A stretch of DNA of 49,511 nt from an uncultured Verrucomicrobiota bacterium (GCA_903896505.1 CAITXU010000242.1:1-49511); one strand, 5' to 3'. Positions 17,542 through 27,103 are shown, numbered from the stretch's first letter. Numbers and translations are program-made. The notes: a model not told the origin generated them from the letters alone.

Positions 17542-19434
17542 ATGAAGAATCCATCGATTTCCCGCGTAATTCTCACCGCCATTGTTTCCGCCACCGTCAT
17601 CCTGCCGACCCAGGGGCAGGAGGTGGTCAACAAGGATGACTTCGCGGCACCTTCGCGGAATTATTCGCCCAATATCGACGCTCATTTCCCCAACAGGGTT
17701 TTCTGGGGCGACACCCATCTGCACACTTCTTTTTCCACCGATGCAGGCATGGTGGGTTGCCGTCTGGGGCCGGAGGAAGCCTACCGGTTCGCGCGCGGCG
17801 AAGAGGTCATGAGCAGCAGCGGCCAGCGGGCCCGACTTTCCCGCCCCTATGATTTTCTCGTGGTTTCCGACCACTCTGAGAACCTCGGCCTGGCGCCGAT
17901 GATTGCCGTGTCGGACCCACTTCTGCTCAAAAGCCCCACGGGCAAGCGTTGGCATGACCTGGTCAAGAGCGGCAACGGTCTGACGGCCTTCCGTGAATGG
18001 ATGGGCACCGCGTTGACGGGCGACGCCATCAAGAGCCCGGAGATGGCGCGCTCCGCCTGGGAATTCATCATCAAAGCAGCGGAAAAGTACAATTCGCCGG
18101 GACAATTCACGGCGTTCATCGGCTTCGAATGGACCTCGACTCCCCAGGGAAACAATCTGCACCGGAATGTCATTTTTCGGGACGGCGGGCCACTGGCCAG
18201 CCGGGTGCTTCCGCTTTCGGCTTACGACAGTTTCGACCCGGAAAAGCTCTGGGAATGGATGCAGAGCTACGAGGAGAAAACCGGCGGGCGACTGCTGGCC
18301 ATCCCCCACAATGGCGACGTGAGCGGCGGGATGATGTGGATGACACAGACCTTTTCGGGCAAGCCGTTCGACCGCGCCTACGCGGAGACCCGGGCAAAGC
18401 GGGAACCGATCATCGAGGTGACCCAGCCCAAGGGCACGAGCGAGTCCCATCCCACGCTCTCCCCGGACGATGAGTTCGCCAATTTTGAAATCTGGGACAA
18501 ATCGAACCTGGGTGGCAATATCGCGATCACCAAGGAGATGCTACCGGGAAGCTATGCCCGGGAAGCCCTGAAAAACGGTCTGGCTCTCGAAGCAAAACTG
18601 GGGGCCAATCCTTTCAAATTTGGCCTGATTGGCAGCACCGACTCGCATACCGCGCTGTCGACAGCGGAAGAGAACAATTTCTTCGGAAAAACGGTTGGCA
18701 CCGAGCCGAGTGCGCACCGGTGGGAGCATGCGGCCATTCCCGCGCTGAAGCCGGAGTTGGTGACCAAGGGCTGGGCCTTGGGTGCCTCCGGCCTGGCCGC
18801 CGTCTGGGCACGGGAAAATACGCGCGAATCCTTGTTTGATGCCATGGAACGCCGTGAGGTTTACGGAACCACCGGCACCCGGATGACCGTGCGGCTCTTC
18901 GCCGGATGGGATTTTGCCCCGGAGGAAGTGAACCGGCCAGATTTTGCGGGCGAAGGCTATCGTCGGGGGGTTCCCATGGGTGGTGAGCTTGCCAAAGCTC
19001 CGGAGGGTAAATCACCGGTATTTCTGATTCGCGCCCTGCGCGATCCGGACGGTGCGAACCTGGACCGGGTTCAGGTCATCAAGGGTTGGGTGGATGCCCA
19101 GGGTGAAACCCACGAACGCATCTATGACGTGGCGGTGAGCGACGGACGCAAGATCGAAGCGGATGGCCGGTGCAAGACGCCGGTGGGCAACACCGTGAAC
19201 GTTCCCGACGCAAGTTACCAAAATACGATTGGAACGCCGGTGATCGGAACCTATTGGAAAGACCCGGACTTCAACCCCAAGCTGCGGGCTTTCTACTATG
19301 TTCGCGTGATTGAAATCCCGACCCCTCGTTGGACGGCCTTCGACGCGAAGTTTTACGGCATCGAAATGCCGAAGGAAGTCCCGATGACGTTGCAGGAACG
19401 CGCCTACACGTCGCCGGTTTGGTATACGCCGTGA
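17542..19434 (+). CDS. DUF3604 domain exported protein
   Basis: 630 residues with a cleavable signal peptide (ISRVILTAIVSATVILPTQGQ). The mature protein opens with FWGDTHLHTSFSTDAG and carries VVSDHSENLG and GLIGSTDSHTA, histidine/aspartate-rich blocks typical of DUF3604, which resembles the metal-binding PHP phosphoesterase fold. No reaction has been established for the family to my knowledge. ATG 17542 has a purine-rich site (AGAGGCAG) just upstream, one of the better ribosome-binding sites in the window. The stop overlaps the GTG start of the PpiC-like gene as GTGA, so the genes are translationally coupled. Confidence 0.9.
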   Translation: MKNPSISRVILTAIVSATVILPTQGQEVVNKDDFAAPSRNYSPNIDAHFPNRVFWGDTHLHTSFSTDAGMVGCRLGPEEAYRFARGEEVMSSSGQRARLSRPYDFLVVSDHSENLGLAPMIAVSDPLLLKSPTGKRWHDLVKSGNGLTAFREWMGTALTGDAIKSPEMARSAWEFIIKAAEKYNSPGQFTAFIGFEWTSTPQGNNLHRNVIFRDGGPLASRVLPLSAYDSFDPEKLWEWMQSYEEKTGGRLLAIPHNGDVSGGMMWMTQTFSGKPFDRAYAETRAKREPIIEVTQPKGTSESHPTLSPDDEFANFEIWDKSNLGGNIAITKEMLPGSYAREALKNGLALEAKLGANPFKFGLIGSTDSHTALSTAEENNFFGKTVGTEPSAHRWEHAAIPALKPELVTKGWALGASGLAAVWARENTRESLFDAMERREVYGTTGTRMTVRLFAGWDFAPEEVNRPDFAGEGYRRGVPMGGELAKAPEGKSPVFLIRALRDPDGANLDRVQVIKGWVDAQGETHERIYDVAVSDGRKIEADGRCKTPVGNTVNVPDASYQNTIGTPVIGTYWKDPDFNPKLRAFYYVRVIEIPTPRWTAFDAKFYGIEMPKEVPMTLQERAYTSPVWYTP

Positions 19435-20306
19435 TCGTCCAGCGGATCATCAAGGAACCCCTGCTGCATTTCCTCCTGTTGGGGGCCGGAATCTTTGCGG
19501 TCCACAACTGGCTGCCAAATCGCGACCAGGGTGAACGCGGACGGATTGTGATCACTCAGGGGCAAATCGAGCATCTGGCGACGGGATTTGCCATGATATG
19601 GAAACGCCAGCCCACCTCCGATGAGTTGGTCGGCTTGGTCAGTGACCATGTCCGTGAGGAGGTTTACTGCCGCGAAGCGATGGCCTTGGGCCTCGACAAG
19701 GACGACACCGTCATTCGCCGCCGCCTCAGGCAAAAAATGGAGTTTGTCTCCGATGATATTGCTACCCAGATCCAGCCCACGGACGCAGATCTAAGCGCCT
19801 ATTTGGGCGCACACCCGGAGCAGTTTCGGGTTGATCCGAGGTTCACCTTTCAGCAGGTATACCTTAATCCTGCACAGCATGGAACCAACCTGGCGCGGGA
19901 TACTGATCAACTAATGTCCCGACTGCCATCGAACGGCAAGCAGGCAGATGTTTCCACCTTGGGAGATTCCTCGCTGCTGGAGAACCGGTTTACCGCTGTC
20001 TCGGTCCGGGAGGTGGCCGGGCAGTTCGGCGAAAAATTCGCCAACGCTCTTGTTGGCCTCAAGCCAGGTCAATGGGCCGGCCCTGTGGAATCCAGTTACG
20101 GCTTGCATTGGGTATGGGTGAGTGACAAGTCCGAAGGTCGTATTCCCCTTCTTTCAGAAGTGCGCGATGCCGTCCGGCGTGAGTGGGAGAACACCCGACG
20201 GATGGAAGCCAATGAAAAGGTGTATCAGGACTTGCTCAAGCGGTATGTGGTCACCATCGAACGCCCGACGCTGACGGAGCCAAGAAAGGTGGCGGACGCC
20301 CAATGA
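19431..20306 (+). CDS. PpiC/SurA-type peptidyl-prolyl cis-trans isomerase, membrane-anchored
   Basis: 291 residues from GTG 19431, chosen because it overlaps the upstream TGA as GTGA. The N-terminus holds one membrane segment (LLHFLLLGAGIFAVHNWL), so the protein is anchored with its body in the periplasm. A helical chaperone-like region follows, with ELVGLVSDHVREEVYCREAMALGL and DDTVIRRRLRQKMEF. The C-terminal half fits a degenerate parvulin domain (FADALVGLKPGQWAGPVESSYGLHWVWV-like block). It probably assists folding of envelope proteins encoded beside it. Parvulin catalytic activity is not assured by the sequence. Confidence 0.87.
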   Translation: MIVQRIIKEPLLHFLLLGAGIFAVHNWLPNRDQGERGRIVITQGQIEHLATGFAMIWKRQPTSDELVGLVSDHVREEVYCREAMALGLDKDDTVIRRRLRQKMEFVSDDIATQIQPTDADLSAYLGAHPEQFRVDPRFTFQQVYLNPAQHGTNLARDTDQLMSRLPSNGKQADVSTLGDSSLLENRFTAVSVREVAGQFGEKFANALVGLKPGQWAGPVESSYGLHWVWVSDKSEGRIPLLSEVRDAVRREWENTRRMEANEKVYQDLLKRYVVTIERPTLTEPRKVADAQ

Positions 20307-21334
20307 GAACCCGAGGAACATGGGATCGGTTAAAAACAGGGGTGTTTCCCCTCTCGTTTCTCGGTTTTCTCTGTTTGTTCTTGTTTCAATCGTCTGCGGT
20401 CCTGGCCCATGAGCTGCGCCCGGCTTATCTCGAACTGCGCCAATCCGGGCCGGAAACCTATGACGTTCTCTGGAAGGTCCCGGGCATGGGGGAGAATCTT
20501 CACTTGGGGCTCTATGTGGAATTCCCAGCGGACTGCACCAACGTCATCGAACCCCGGGCCGCCATGATCCGTAACGCCTTCACCCAACGATGGACCGTGC
20601 GACGCGCCGGTGGACTGGACGGCAGCGAAATCCATATCCGCGGTTTGTCTGCGACCATGACAGACGTGCTCGTCCGCATGGAACACCTTGATGGTCGGGC
20701 ACAAGTCACACGGCTGACGCCGTCCGCTCCCTCGTTGATCGTGCAATCCGCCCCCGGGCCGATGGAGGTGGCCCGCACCTATTCGGCGCTCGGCATCGAA
20801 CACATCCTGACGGGTATCGACCACCTGCTCTTCGTTCTTGCGTTGCTGCTCATCACTCGGGGTGGCTGGAAACTGGTCAAAACGGTCACCGCCTTCACCG
20901 TCTCGCACAGTCTGACACTGACGGCCGCCACCCTGGGTTGGGTGCACATTCCTCCGCCCCTGGTCGAAGCCCTCATTGCGTTGAGCATTGTTTTCGTTGC
21001 GTCGGAAATCCTTCGCCAACAGAGGGGTGAAGAGGGGATGACCGCCCGCGCCCCATGGCTGGTGGCGTTCAGTTTCGGCCTCATGCATGGGTTGGGTTTT
21101 GCGGGAGGACTGAGTGAAGCCGGGCTCCCGGTGGGACACATCCCCGCCGCGTTGCTCTTTTTCAGCTTGGGTGTTGAAACCGGTCACTTCCTATTTATTG
21201 GCGCGGTGCTGGCATTCATCGCCTTGATCCATCGCATCCGTTTTCCAGTCCCGCGCTGGGGCAAACTGGTGCCGCCCTACGCCATTGGTGGCGTGGCCAT
21301 GTTCTGGGTCATCCAGCGGGTGGCAGCCTTTTGA
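20303..21334 (+). CDS. HupE/UreJ family membrane protein
   Basis: 343 residues, starting with an ATGA overlap on the isomerase gene. A signal peptide ends at AVLAHELRPAYLE. A periplasmic beta-rich domain of about 130 residues follows, then six or so membrane helices. HupE hallmarks are IEHILTGIDHLLF (His167, Asp173, His174), VSHSLTLTAATLG and LMHGLGFAGGLSEAGLP, histidine-rich segments that in HupE/UreJ proteins are linked to nickel or cobalt uptake. No hydrogenase, urease or cobalamin genes are in the window, so the metal is unknown. Confidence 0.88.
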   Translation: MRTRGTWDRLKTGVFPLSFLGFLCLFLFQSSAVLAHELRPAYLELRQSGPETYDVLWKVPGMGENLHLGLYVEFPADCTNVIEPRAAMIRNAFTQRWTVRRAGGLDGSEIHIRGLSATMTDVLVRMEHLDGRAQVTRLTPSAPSLIVQSAPGPMEVARTYSALGIEHILTGIDHLLFVLALLLITRGGWKLVKTVTAFTVSHSLTLTAATLGWVHIPPPLVEALIALSIVFVASEILRQQRGEEGMTARAPWLVAFSFGLMHGLGFAGGLSEAGLPVGHIPAALLFFSLGVETGHFLFIGAVLAFIALIHRIRFPVPRWGKLVPPYAIGGVAMFWVIQRVAAF

Positions 21335-21377
21335 AAGAGCGACACGAGCAGACAGCAATCCATCACATCCAGTATAC

Positions 21378-22331
21378 ATGAAGCACACAACATTCACGAC
21401 ACTGGCAGTCATCGCCAGCCTGGGGGCGTCTGTCATTCGCGGCGAGGAGGCAGCGGGTGGCCATTATTTGCCGGGAGCGACCGCCTCGTTTATTGACACA
21501 CTCCCTGGAAAACCGTCCTGGGTGGTCGCCGACGCGTTCACCTATTACAACGGGAGCGCCAGCGTCGACAATCCGATCAACTTCGCAGGTCAACTCACTC
21601 TGGACGCACATGCCACGTGCTATGCCGACACCTTGTTCGGCATCTATCAAACGCCACTTCGATTGCTGGGTGGTCAGTACGCGGTGGCCACGGCGCTTCC
21701 CTTCCTATGGCTGGACGTCAAAGGAACGGTCGTTCCAGCGGACGGCCCTTCCGTGAAAAAGAGCGATTCGGCCAGCGGCCTGGGCGACATCACCCTGTAT
21801 CCGTTCATGCTCGGTTGGACCAACGCGTCGGATATGAAGTACGACGTCCGCCTCGGCATCTATGCGCCCAGCGGCGACTACACCGTCGGCAAGCTGGCCA
21901 ACACTGGCCGCAACTACTGGACGTTCGAGCCGGCTGTGTCGTGGAGCTGGCTGAGCACCAAGATCGGGACGGAAGTCACCCTCTTTGCCGGACTGGATTT
22001 CAATACCGAAAACACGGCCACGGACTACAAGTCGGGAACGTCATTCCACCTCGACGGCACCGTGGCCCAACATTTGCCCATTGGCAGCTTTGGGATCATC
22101 GGTGTTGGTGCAAACGCTTTTTTCTATGATCAAATCAGCGGAGACAGCGGCATCGGTGCCAAGCTGGGCAGTTTCGAGGGCCGCACCGCAGGCGTTGGTC
22201 CGGTGGTTTCGTTTATCAAGAAGATGGGCAACACAGACCTTGCGGCGGAACTGAAATGGTTGCCGGAACTGAACGTGAACAAACGTCTCAAGGGCGACAC
22301 CGTCTGGTTTAAGGTCGGACTTGTGTTCTGA
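21378..22331 (+). CDS. Outer-membrane channel-like protein (phenol MetA-degradation family)
   Basis: 317 residues from ATG 21378, which begins a clear signal peptide (FTTLAVIASLGASVIRG). The mature start GGHYLPGATASFIDTLPGKP and the alternating hydrophobic pattern with closing KRLKGDTVWFKVGLVF fit the outer-membrane beta-barrel family annotated as MetA-pathway of phenol degradation (PF13557-like). Substrate is unknown; the family name should not be read as evidence for phenol metabolism. It follows the HupE gene by 43 bp and probably belongs to the same transcript. Confidence 0.8.
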   Translation: MKHTTFTTLAVIASLGASVIRGEEAAGGHYLPGATASFIDTLPGKPSWVVADAFTYYNGSASVDNPINFAGQLTLDAHATCYADTLFGIYQTPLRLLGGQYAVATALPFLWLDVKGTVVPADGPSVKKSDSASGLGDITLYPFMLGWTNASDMKYDVRLGIYAPSGDYTVGKLANTGRNYWTFEPAVSWSWLSTKIGTEVTLFAGLDFNTENTATDYKSGTSFHLDGTVAQHLPIGSFGIIGVGANAFFYDQISGDSGIGAKLGSFEGRTAGVGPVVSFIKKMGNTDLAAELKWLPELNVNKRLKGDTVWFKVGLVF

Positions 22332-22372
22332 ATCCATTTAAAACACTTCAAACCATCCATCCAATTCAAAAC

Positions 22373-23158
22373 ATGAAACGAAACTTTCTCCTGGGTGCAC
22401 TTGTTCTGTTCTGTGGGACGCGGCTTTCCCTGCATTCCGACGTTCTGGAACTCAAGAGCGGTCAGTTGCTGACTGGAAAATACACCGGCGGAACAGCCGG
22501 CACCATCCGCTTCACCGATGCCACCGGAGCCCAGGTGATCGAGACCAGCAAGGCCGTGGCACTGACCTTTACAGGTGAAGAAGCGCCTGCACCTGCGGCG
22601 GCTCCCGAGCCGGCTTCTCCTGCGGCCCCCCCTACAACTTATCCCGGAGGGACCCCGCCTCCGTCCGCCGTTCCCAGCTCCATCACCGTCAATGCGGGCA
22701 CCGGTCTGCTGGTGCGGATGGTCGATGGTGTCTCGTCGCGCGACGGTCGAGGAAAGCGCTTCACCACCACGCTGGAAACCGATTTTGTCGTCAATGGCAT
22801 CCTGGTCGCCAAGGCGGGAACGCGGGCGTACGGTCGGGTCGAAAGTGCCAAGCAGGCGGGGCGCTATGCCGGACGAAGCACTCTGGATTTGCGGTTGAGT
22901 GAGTTGGTTCTGGGCGGTGTGTTGGTTCCGATTGTCACCGGCCCTTATATTGAGGCCAGCAAGAGTTCTCTCGCCAAGACCGCCAAGACTACCGCCGTGG
23001 GGGCCGCCATTGGTGGCATCGCGGGCGATGCGGGCAAGGGAGCTGCAATCGGCGCAACAGCTTCCGGTCTGAAGCGTGGCCAGACGGTCGGTGTGGCCCC
23101 GGGTGAATTGATGGAGTTTCAACTCCAGCAGCCGTTGACGGTCAATCTGCCGCGGTGA
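22373..23158 (+). CDS. Exported protein with C-terminal glycine-zipper-like segment
   Basis: 261 residues with signal peptide (NFLLGALVLFCGTRLSLHS). The N-terminal region, DVLELKSGQLLTGKYTGG, resembles the start of the DUF481 protein encoded further down, where a similar SVFLVGGEKVVGRL phrase occurs. A Pro/Ala-rich linker at about residues 70-100 leads to a beta-rich domain. The C-terminal segment TAVGAAIGGIAGDAGKGAAIGA is Gly/Ala-rich, as in glycine-zipper envelope proteins. I do not recognise the protein; an envelope location is the only supported statement. Confidence 0.75.
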   Translation: MKRNFLLGALVLFCGTRLSLHSDVLELKSGQLLTGKYTGGTAGTIRFTDATGAQVIETSKAVALTFTGEEAPAPAAAPEPASPAAPPTTYPGGTPPPSAVPSSITVNAGTGLLVRMVDGVSSRDGRGKRFTTTLETDFVVNGILVAKAGTRAYGRVESAKQAGRYAGRSTLDLRLSELVLGGVLVPIVTGPYIEASKSSLAKTAKTTAVGAAIGGIAGDAGKGAAIGATASGLKRGQTVGVAPGELMEFQLQQPLTVNLPR

Positions 23159-23227
23159 AGTGACCCTCGAAATGGAAATCCATTGAATATATTAAACCTT
23201 AAAGAAGCCATCTACAAAGACACTAGA

Positions 23228-23731
23228 ATGAAAGCCATCCGAAACATTCCCTTGTCAAAATGCTTTGTCCTCGCCGCCTTCCTCATGCTCGGGATGGTCA
23301 GCGCCACCCAGGCGCAGACCGTGGTGGACGGGATCGAAGTCATCCGCGCCACCATCAAGGCCGACCGCAAGGTCGTGATTGCCGAGAATCTGCAACTCAC
23401 CGAGGCCGAGGGAAAAGCCTTCTGGCCGCTCTATCGCGACTATCGGCATGATATTGAAAGCGCCAACGACGAATTGGTGAAGCTGGTGTTGGAGTACGCC
23501 GACCAATACCCGCACGTGTCCGAAGAAAGTGCCCGTGAAATTCTCAAGCGCTACTCCAAGCTGGAAACCAAACTAGTGAACACGCGTCTGAAGCATTTGA
23601 AGAAAATCGGTGCGGTTTTGCCAGCCACCAAGACGCTTCGGTTTGCGCAGCTGGAGAATCGGCTGGACCTGGCGGTTCGACTCGAATTGGCAGGTTCCAT
23701 TCCCCTGGTGCCGGCAGGCCCGAAGCGTTGA
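23228..23731 (+). CDS. Small exported helical protein
   Basis: 167 residues from ATG 23228, preferred over TTG 23183 because it directly precedes the signal peptide (CFVLAAFLMLGMVSATQAQ). The mature part is highly charged and helical: LQLTEAEGKAFWPLYRDYRHDIESAND, then SAREILKRYSKLETKLV. The phrase LTEAEGKAFWPLYRDY recalls periplasmic LTXXQ/Spy-like proteins, but the match is loose. Function unknown; probably a periplasmic partner of its neighbours. Confidence 0.78.
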   Translation: MKAIRNIPLSKCFVLAAFLMLGMVSATQAQTVVDGIEVIRATIKADRKVVIAENLQLTEAEGKAFWPLYRDYRHDIESANDELVKLVLEYADQYPHVSEESAREILKRYSKLETKLVNTRLKHLKKIGAVLPATKTLRFAQLENRLDLAVRLELAGSIPLVPAGPKR

Positions 23732-23768
23732 GACTCGGAATGTTCCAGAGAGCGTAAGAAGGATATCC

Positions 23769-24407
23769 ATGAAGAACGCGATGCGAGACAATCTGGTGAA
23801 GTCGGTCGGCACCATCCGAAGAGCCGTGGCAGTTGGAGTCACGGCCCTGGTTGTAGCCGCGACGCTGACGGGCTGTGCGTCGATGAAGGTGAGTACCGAG
23901 CACGATACGGCCGTGAACTTTGCCGGATACAAGACGTTCGCGGTTCTGCCGATTTCCACGGAGCGGTCCGGCGTCGATCCTGGGACGGCACTGCGGCTGG
24001 CTCCGGTCGCTGAGCAGGCGGTGCGCGATGCGCTCACCGCCAAGGGAATGTCCGAGGTCGCCCGGGAACAGTCGGACTTTGCCGTTCTGGTTCGGGGTCA
24101 GTCATTGCCACGGATCGAAGTGACCCACTGGGGCTATACGCCGTATGGCAGCTATCCTGGGTATCCCGGTTACGCGGGCCGCCGATCCGGATGGGCTTAT
24201 CCCAGCTACGGCGGTTATCCCCAAAGCGACGTTCAGGTGACTGAAGATAGGAGATTGATCGTCGAGGTTTATGACAACAAGTCCCACAATCCGACCTGGG
24301 TCGGTTGGATCGAACGGTCCGGCGATGGCGAGGTGAATCCAGACCGGGTTCGGGACGGTATTCTTGAGATATTAAAAAGTTTTCCCCCAGCGCCCAAGTC
24401 CCCGTGA
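23769..24407 (+). CDS. DUF4136 domain lipoprotein
   Basis: 212 residues from ATG 23769, preceded by an AAGGA ribosome-binding site at a six-base spacing. The lipobox is TLTGC, with the lipidated cysteine at 36. The mature sequence shows the DUF4136 pattern: FAGYKTFAVLP near the start, AVRDALTAKGM, a SDFAVLVRG strand, a Gly/Tyr/Pro-rich loop (YGSYPGYPGYAGRR) and the closing strand LIVEVYDNKSHNPTWVGW. The domain's function is unknown; many members are envelope lipoproteins. The stop overlaps a GTG that could start the next gene. Confidence 0.88.
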   Translation: MKNAMRDNLVKSVGTIRRAVAVGVTALVVAATLTGCASMKVSTEHDTAVNFAGYKTFAVLPISTERSGVDPGTALRLAPVAEQAVRDALTAKGMSEVAREQSDFAVLVRGQSLPRIEVTHWGYTPYGSYPGYPGYAGRRSGWAYPSYGGYPQSDVQVTEDRRLIVEVYDNKSHNPTWVGWIERSGDGEVNPDRVRDGILEILKSFPPAPKSP

Positions 24408-24454
24408 CCCGGGTTGCATCGACTGCTCCTTCACCGCTGGCTCTCCATTCTCAC

Positions 24455-25531
24455 ATGCGATACCTTTTTCTCTCCGTCACAGCCTTGGGCATCTTGCTGA
24501 CCTCCGGTTGCCGAAGTATTGGCCCCGGGACTGTTCCCCGCGATCGCCTCGACTATAGCACCTCCATCAGCGAATCCTGGAAGCGGCAGACGTTGCTCAA
24601 CATCGTCAAGCTTCGCTACCTCGACCCGCCTATTTTTGTGGATGTGGGGCAGATTGTCTCAGGTTACTCGCTCGAAACAGGCCTCAATGCCGGCGGAAGT
24701 TTGCCGGAAACGACGGCCTTTGGAGGCAGCACAGCCACCTTGGGTGGTTCGGTTCGGTTTACGGATCGACCAACCATCACCTACACGCCGCTCACCGGCA
24801 ATAAGTTCATCAAGGCGTTGATGACACCGTTGCCGCCCGACTCGGTCTTCTTTACCGTGCAATCGGGTTATCCTGCCGACTCGGTGTTTGCTGCGGCTGT
24901 GGGAACCATGAATGGACTGAAGAATCAGGATAGCAACTTGGCGGGCGTATCGGCACCTGATCCGGACTTTGTTCGTGCTCTGGAGTTGTTTCGAAAAATC
25001 CAGCTTTCGGGTGCTGTCGGGATGCGGGTGGAAGAAGACGCTCAAAAGCGCCAAACCACGCTGATCACCTTCCGTTCCAAGGACATCAGCGCGCAAACGA
25101 TATCTGACACGACAGAGTTGCGTCGTTTGCTGCATTTGAATCCCGATGCCGCCGAATTGAGATTGGTCTTCGCTGCAACGCCGGGCAACGACAGGGAATT
25201 GGCCATTCTCACGCGACCGTTGCTGGGCATCATGCAAAACCTGGCAAGCTTGGTTGAAGTGCCCCCGGAGGACGTCACCGACGGACGTGCCACCCCCGGC
25301 TTCAGTTCCACCTCGCAGACGAATGAGGCCCAACGTCCGATGTGGATACGCAGCGGAAAGGAAAAGCCAACGAATGCTTATGTGGCGGTACCGTATCGCG
25401 ACCATTGGTTTTGGATTGACGACCGCGACCTGAAATCGAAGAGGACGTTCGCGTTCATGATGCTGCTCTTCACCCTTTCCGAAACCGGCGAGAAGGACAA
25501 CCTGCCGCTGATCACCATCCCTGCCCAATGA
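24455..25531 (+). CDS. Hypothetical lipoprotein
   Basis: 358 residues. ATG 24455 begins a lipoprotein signal peptide (YLFLSVTALGILLTSGC, Cys at 19); GTG 24404, overlapping the previous stop, would add 17 residues before it. The mature protein contains SWKRQTLLNIVKLRYLDPPIFVDVGQI, a phrase common to a family of uncharacterised bacterial lipoproteins, and a C-terminal YVAVPYRDHWFWIDDRDLKSKRTF block. No enzyme motif seen. Its stop overlaps the DUF481 gene start as ATGA, so the two are coupled. Confidence 0.78.
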   Translation: MRYLFLSVTALGILLTSGCRSIGPGTVPRDRLDYSTSISESWKRQTLLNIVKLRYLDPPIFVDVGQIVSGYSLETGLNAGGSLPETTAFGGSTATLGGSVRFTDRPTITYTPLTGNKFIKALMTPLPPDSVFFTVQSGYPADSVFAAAVGTMNGLKNQDSNLAGVSAPDPDFVRALELFRKIQLSGAVGMRVEEDAQKRQTTLITFRSKDISAQTISDTTELRRLLHLNPDAAELRLVFAATPGNDRELAILTRPLLGIMQNLASLVEVPPEDVTDGRATPGFSSTSQTNEAQRPMWIRSGKEKPTNAYVAVPYRDHWFWIDDRDLKSKRTFAFMMLLFTLSETGEKDNLPLITIPAQ

Positions 25532-26865
25532 GTTATTTGGACCCGGAGTGGCGGGGGAGAGCGTGCGGGGCACTCCGCCCTGCGTTGCTCACCCTTGCGC
25601 TGCTCAGTGGTTCCATTGTCCGCGCGGATTCGGTGTTTTTGGTGGGCGGTGAAAAAGTGGTGGGCAGGCTCGTTTCCGAGGGGCCCACGGGGATTGTGTT
25701 CGAGTCCCGGACGCTGGGCCGACTGGAAATCGCCCGCGACCGAATCGAGCGTGTCGAACAGGACTCTCCGGCGGCCCCGGCCCCGCCTTTGACCGTAGCC
25801 ACGAATTCGATGGCAGAGGGCGGTGTTCCCGGTTCCACGAGCACGAACCTGTTCCTACCTTGGTCTGACGGGCCATCCGGCAAAGCAGAGTACGATTGGA
25901 TTCAACTGAAATCGGGGGAATGGCTTACGGGCAGGATCAAGTCGTTGCAGGAGGAGAAACTGGAGTTCGACAGTGAGGAATTGAACCTGCTGACGTTCGA
26001 TTGGAAGGATATTCGAACGGTTCATTCGCAGCGGATGGTCAGTGTTCGCATCGAGAACAATAAACCCGTGGACGGCGCTCTGCTGGTCACGACGAATGAA
26101 GTGCGCGTGGTCACTGACACGGCCACCAACAGCTTTCCACGCTCGGAGCTTCTCGCCATCACGCCCACGGGTGACCGAGAGGTGGACAAGTGGACCGGAA
26201 AGATTTCCGCCGGGGTGAGTTTCCGAGCGGGCAATACCCGGGAGGTGGACGTCAACACCCAGGCAACGGCCCAGCGCCGCACTCCTGACACCCGGATTGG
26301 TCTCGATTACCTCGGCAATTTTGGAAGGATCAATGGCGTCGCGACCGAGGAAAATCACCGACTCTCGGGGCAGTACGACTACTTTTTCTCCCGCAAGCTC
26401 TACGCCCGCTTGCCGGACATCGAGTATTACCGCGACCCCCTGCAAAACCTCGAACACCGGTTCACCATCGGTGCCGGTGTGGGTTACGACATCATCAAGA
26501 CCGCCCGGACCGAGTGGAGTGCGACGGTCAGTCCGTCGTGGCAGCGCAACTGGTTTAGTTCGGTTCAGGCGGGCCAAAACAGCTCACCGCACTCTCTGGC
26601 GATGGTGTTGTCGACCCGGTTCGAGACGGAATTGACCCGCCGACTGGACTTCATTTTTGAATACCGTGGTCAGTTGACTGGACGCGAAACTGGCAACGAC
26701 ACGCACCACACGGTGGCCACCCTCGAGTTCGATATCCACAAGCAATTGAAATTGGACCTGTCCTTCGTCTGGGACCGGATCAGCAATCCACAGACCGAGT
26801 CGGCGGGCACGGCACCGACTCCCAATGACTTCCGGCTGATCACGTCGCTCGGAGTGGATTTTTGA
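25528..26865 (+). CDS. DUF481 outer-membrane beta-barrel protein
   Basis: 445 residues. The signal peptide (LLTLALLSGSIVRA) is followed by two short beta modules (SVFLVGGEKVVGRLVSEG and DWIQLKSGEWLTGRIKSLQEEKLEF). The C-terminal 220 residues form the DUF481 barrel: TGKISAGVSFRAGNTREVDVN, RLSGQYDYFFSRKLYARLPDIEYYRDPLQNLEHRF and the terminal strand LITSLGVDF ending in an aromatic residue, as outer-membrane barrels do. The repeated LKSGEWLTGRI-type module also appears in the exported protein at 22373. It is the last gene of the envelope cluster. Function of DUF481 proteins is unknown. Confidence 0.88.
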   Translation: MSYLDPEWRGRACGALRPALLTLALLSGSIVRADSVFLVGGEKVVGRLVSEGPTGIVFESRTLGRLEIARDRIERVEQDSPAAPAPPLTVATNSMAEGGVPGSTSTNLFLPWSDGPSGKAEYDWIQLKSGEWLTGRIKSLQEEKLEFDSEELNLLTFDWKDIRTVHSQRMVSVRIENNKPVDGALLVTTNEVRVVTDTATNSFPRSELLAITPTGDREVDKWTGKISAGVSFRAGNTREVDVNTQATAQRRTPDTRIGLDYLGNFGRINGVATEENHRLSGQYDYFFSRKLYARLPDIEYYRDPLQNLEHRFTIGAGVGYDIIKTARTEWSATVSPSWQRNWFSSVQAGQNSSPHSLAMVLSTRFETELTRRLDFIFEYRGQLTGRETGNDTHHTVATLEFDIHKQLKLDLSFVWDRISNPQTESAGTAPTPNDFRLITSLGVDF

Positions 26866-27068
26866 TGGGGAAGCCACCATCAACGAACGTTTCCAATCTC
26901 CGCTGAATAACTGAATGGAGAAGGGAGTTTCATGACACGCACCGTCGGCGCAAACTCTCCTCCGCTGAAGCCCGTTATCGGACAGATCGGCAGGACAAGG
27001 ACTTTGCGGACCGGCGACAGCCGCCCGCAAAACATCGCTCCATCTCCCTCGGGATACCGTGTCCTGTC

Positions 27069-27103
27069 TTTAAAATCTGCGTTAATCTGTGTTAATCTGC
27101 GGA
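27069..27103. repeat. Tandem 10-11 bp AATCTG-type repeats
   Basis: Three imperfect direct units, each containing AATCTG followed by a GTT or GG end, run in tandem in the gene-free stretch between the DUF481 gene and the metal ATPase gene. Similar AATCTG arrays are dispersed in many environmental bacterial genomes, from memory. No gene is visible in 26866-27284; the rest of the interval holds this array and the hairpins at 27186-27220. Confidence 0.55.
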
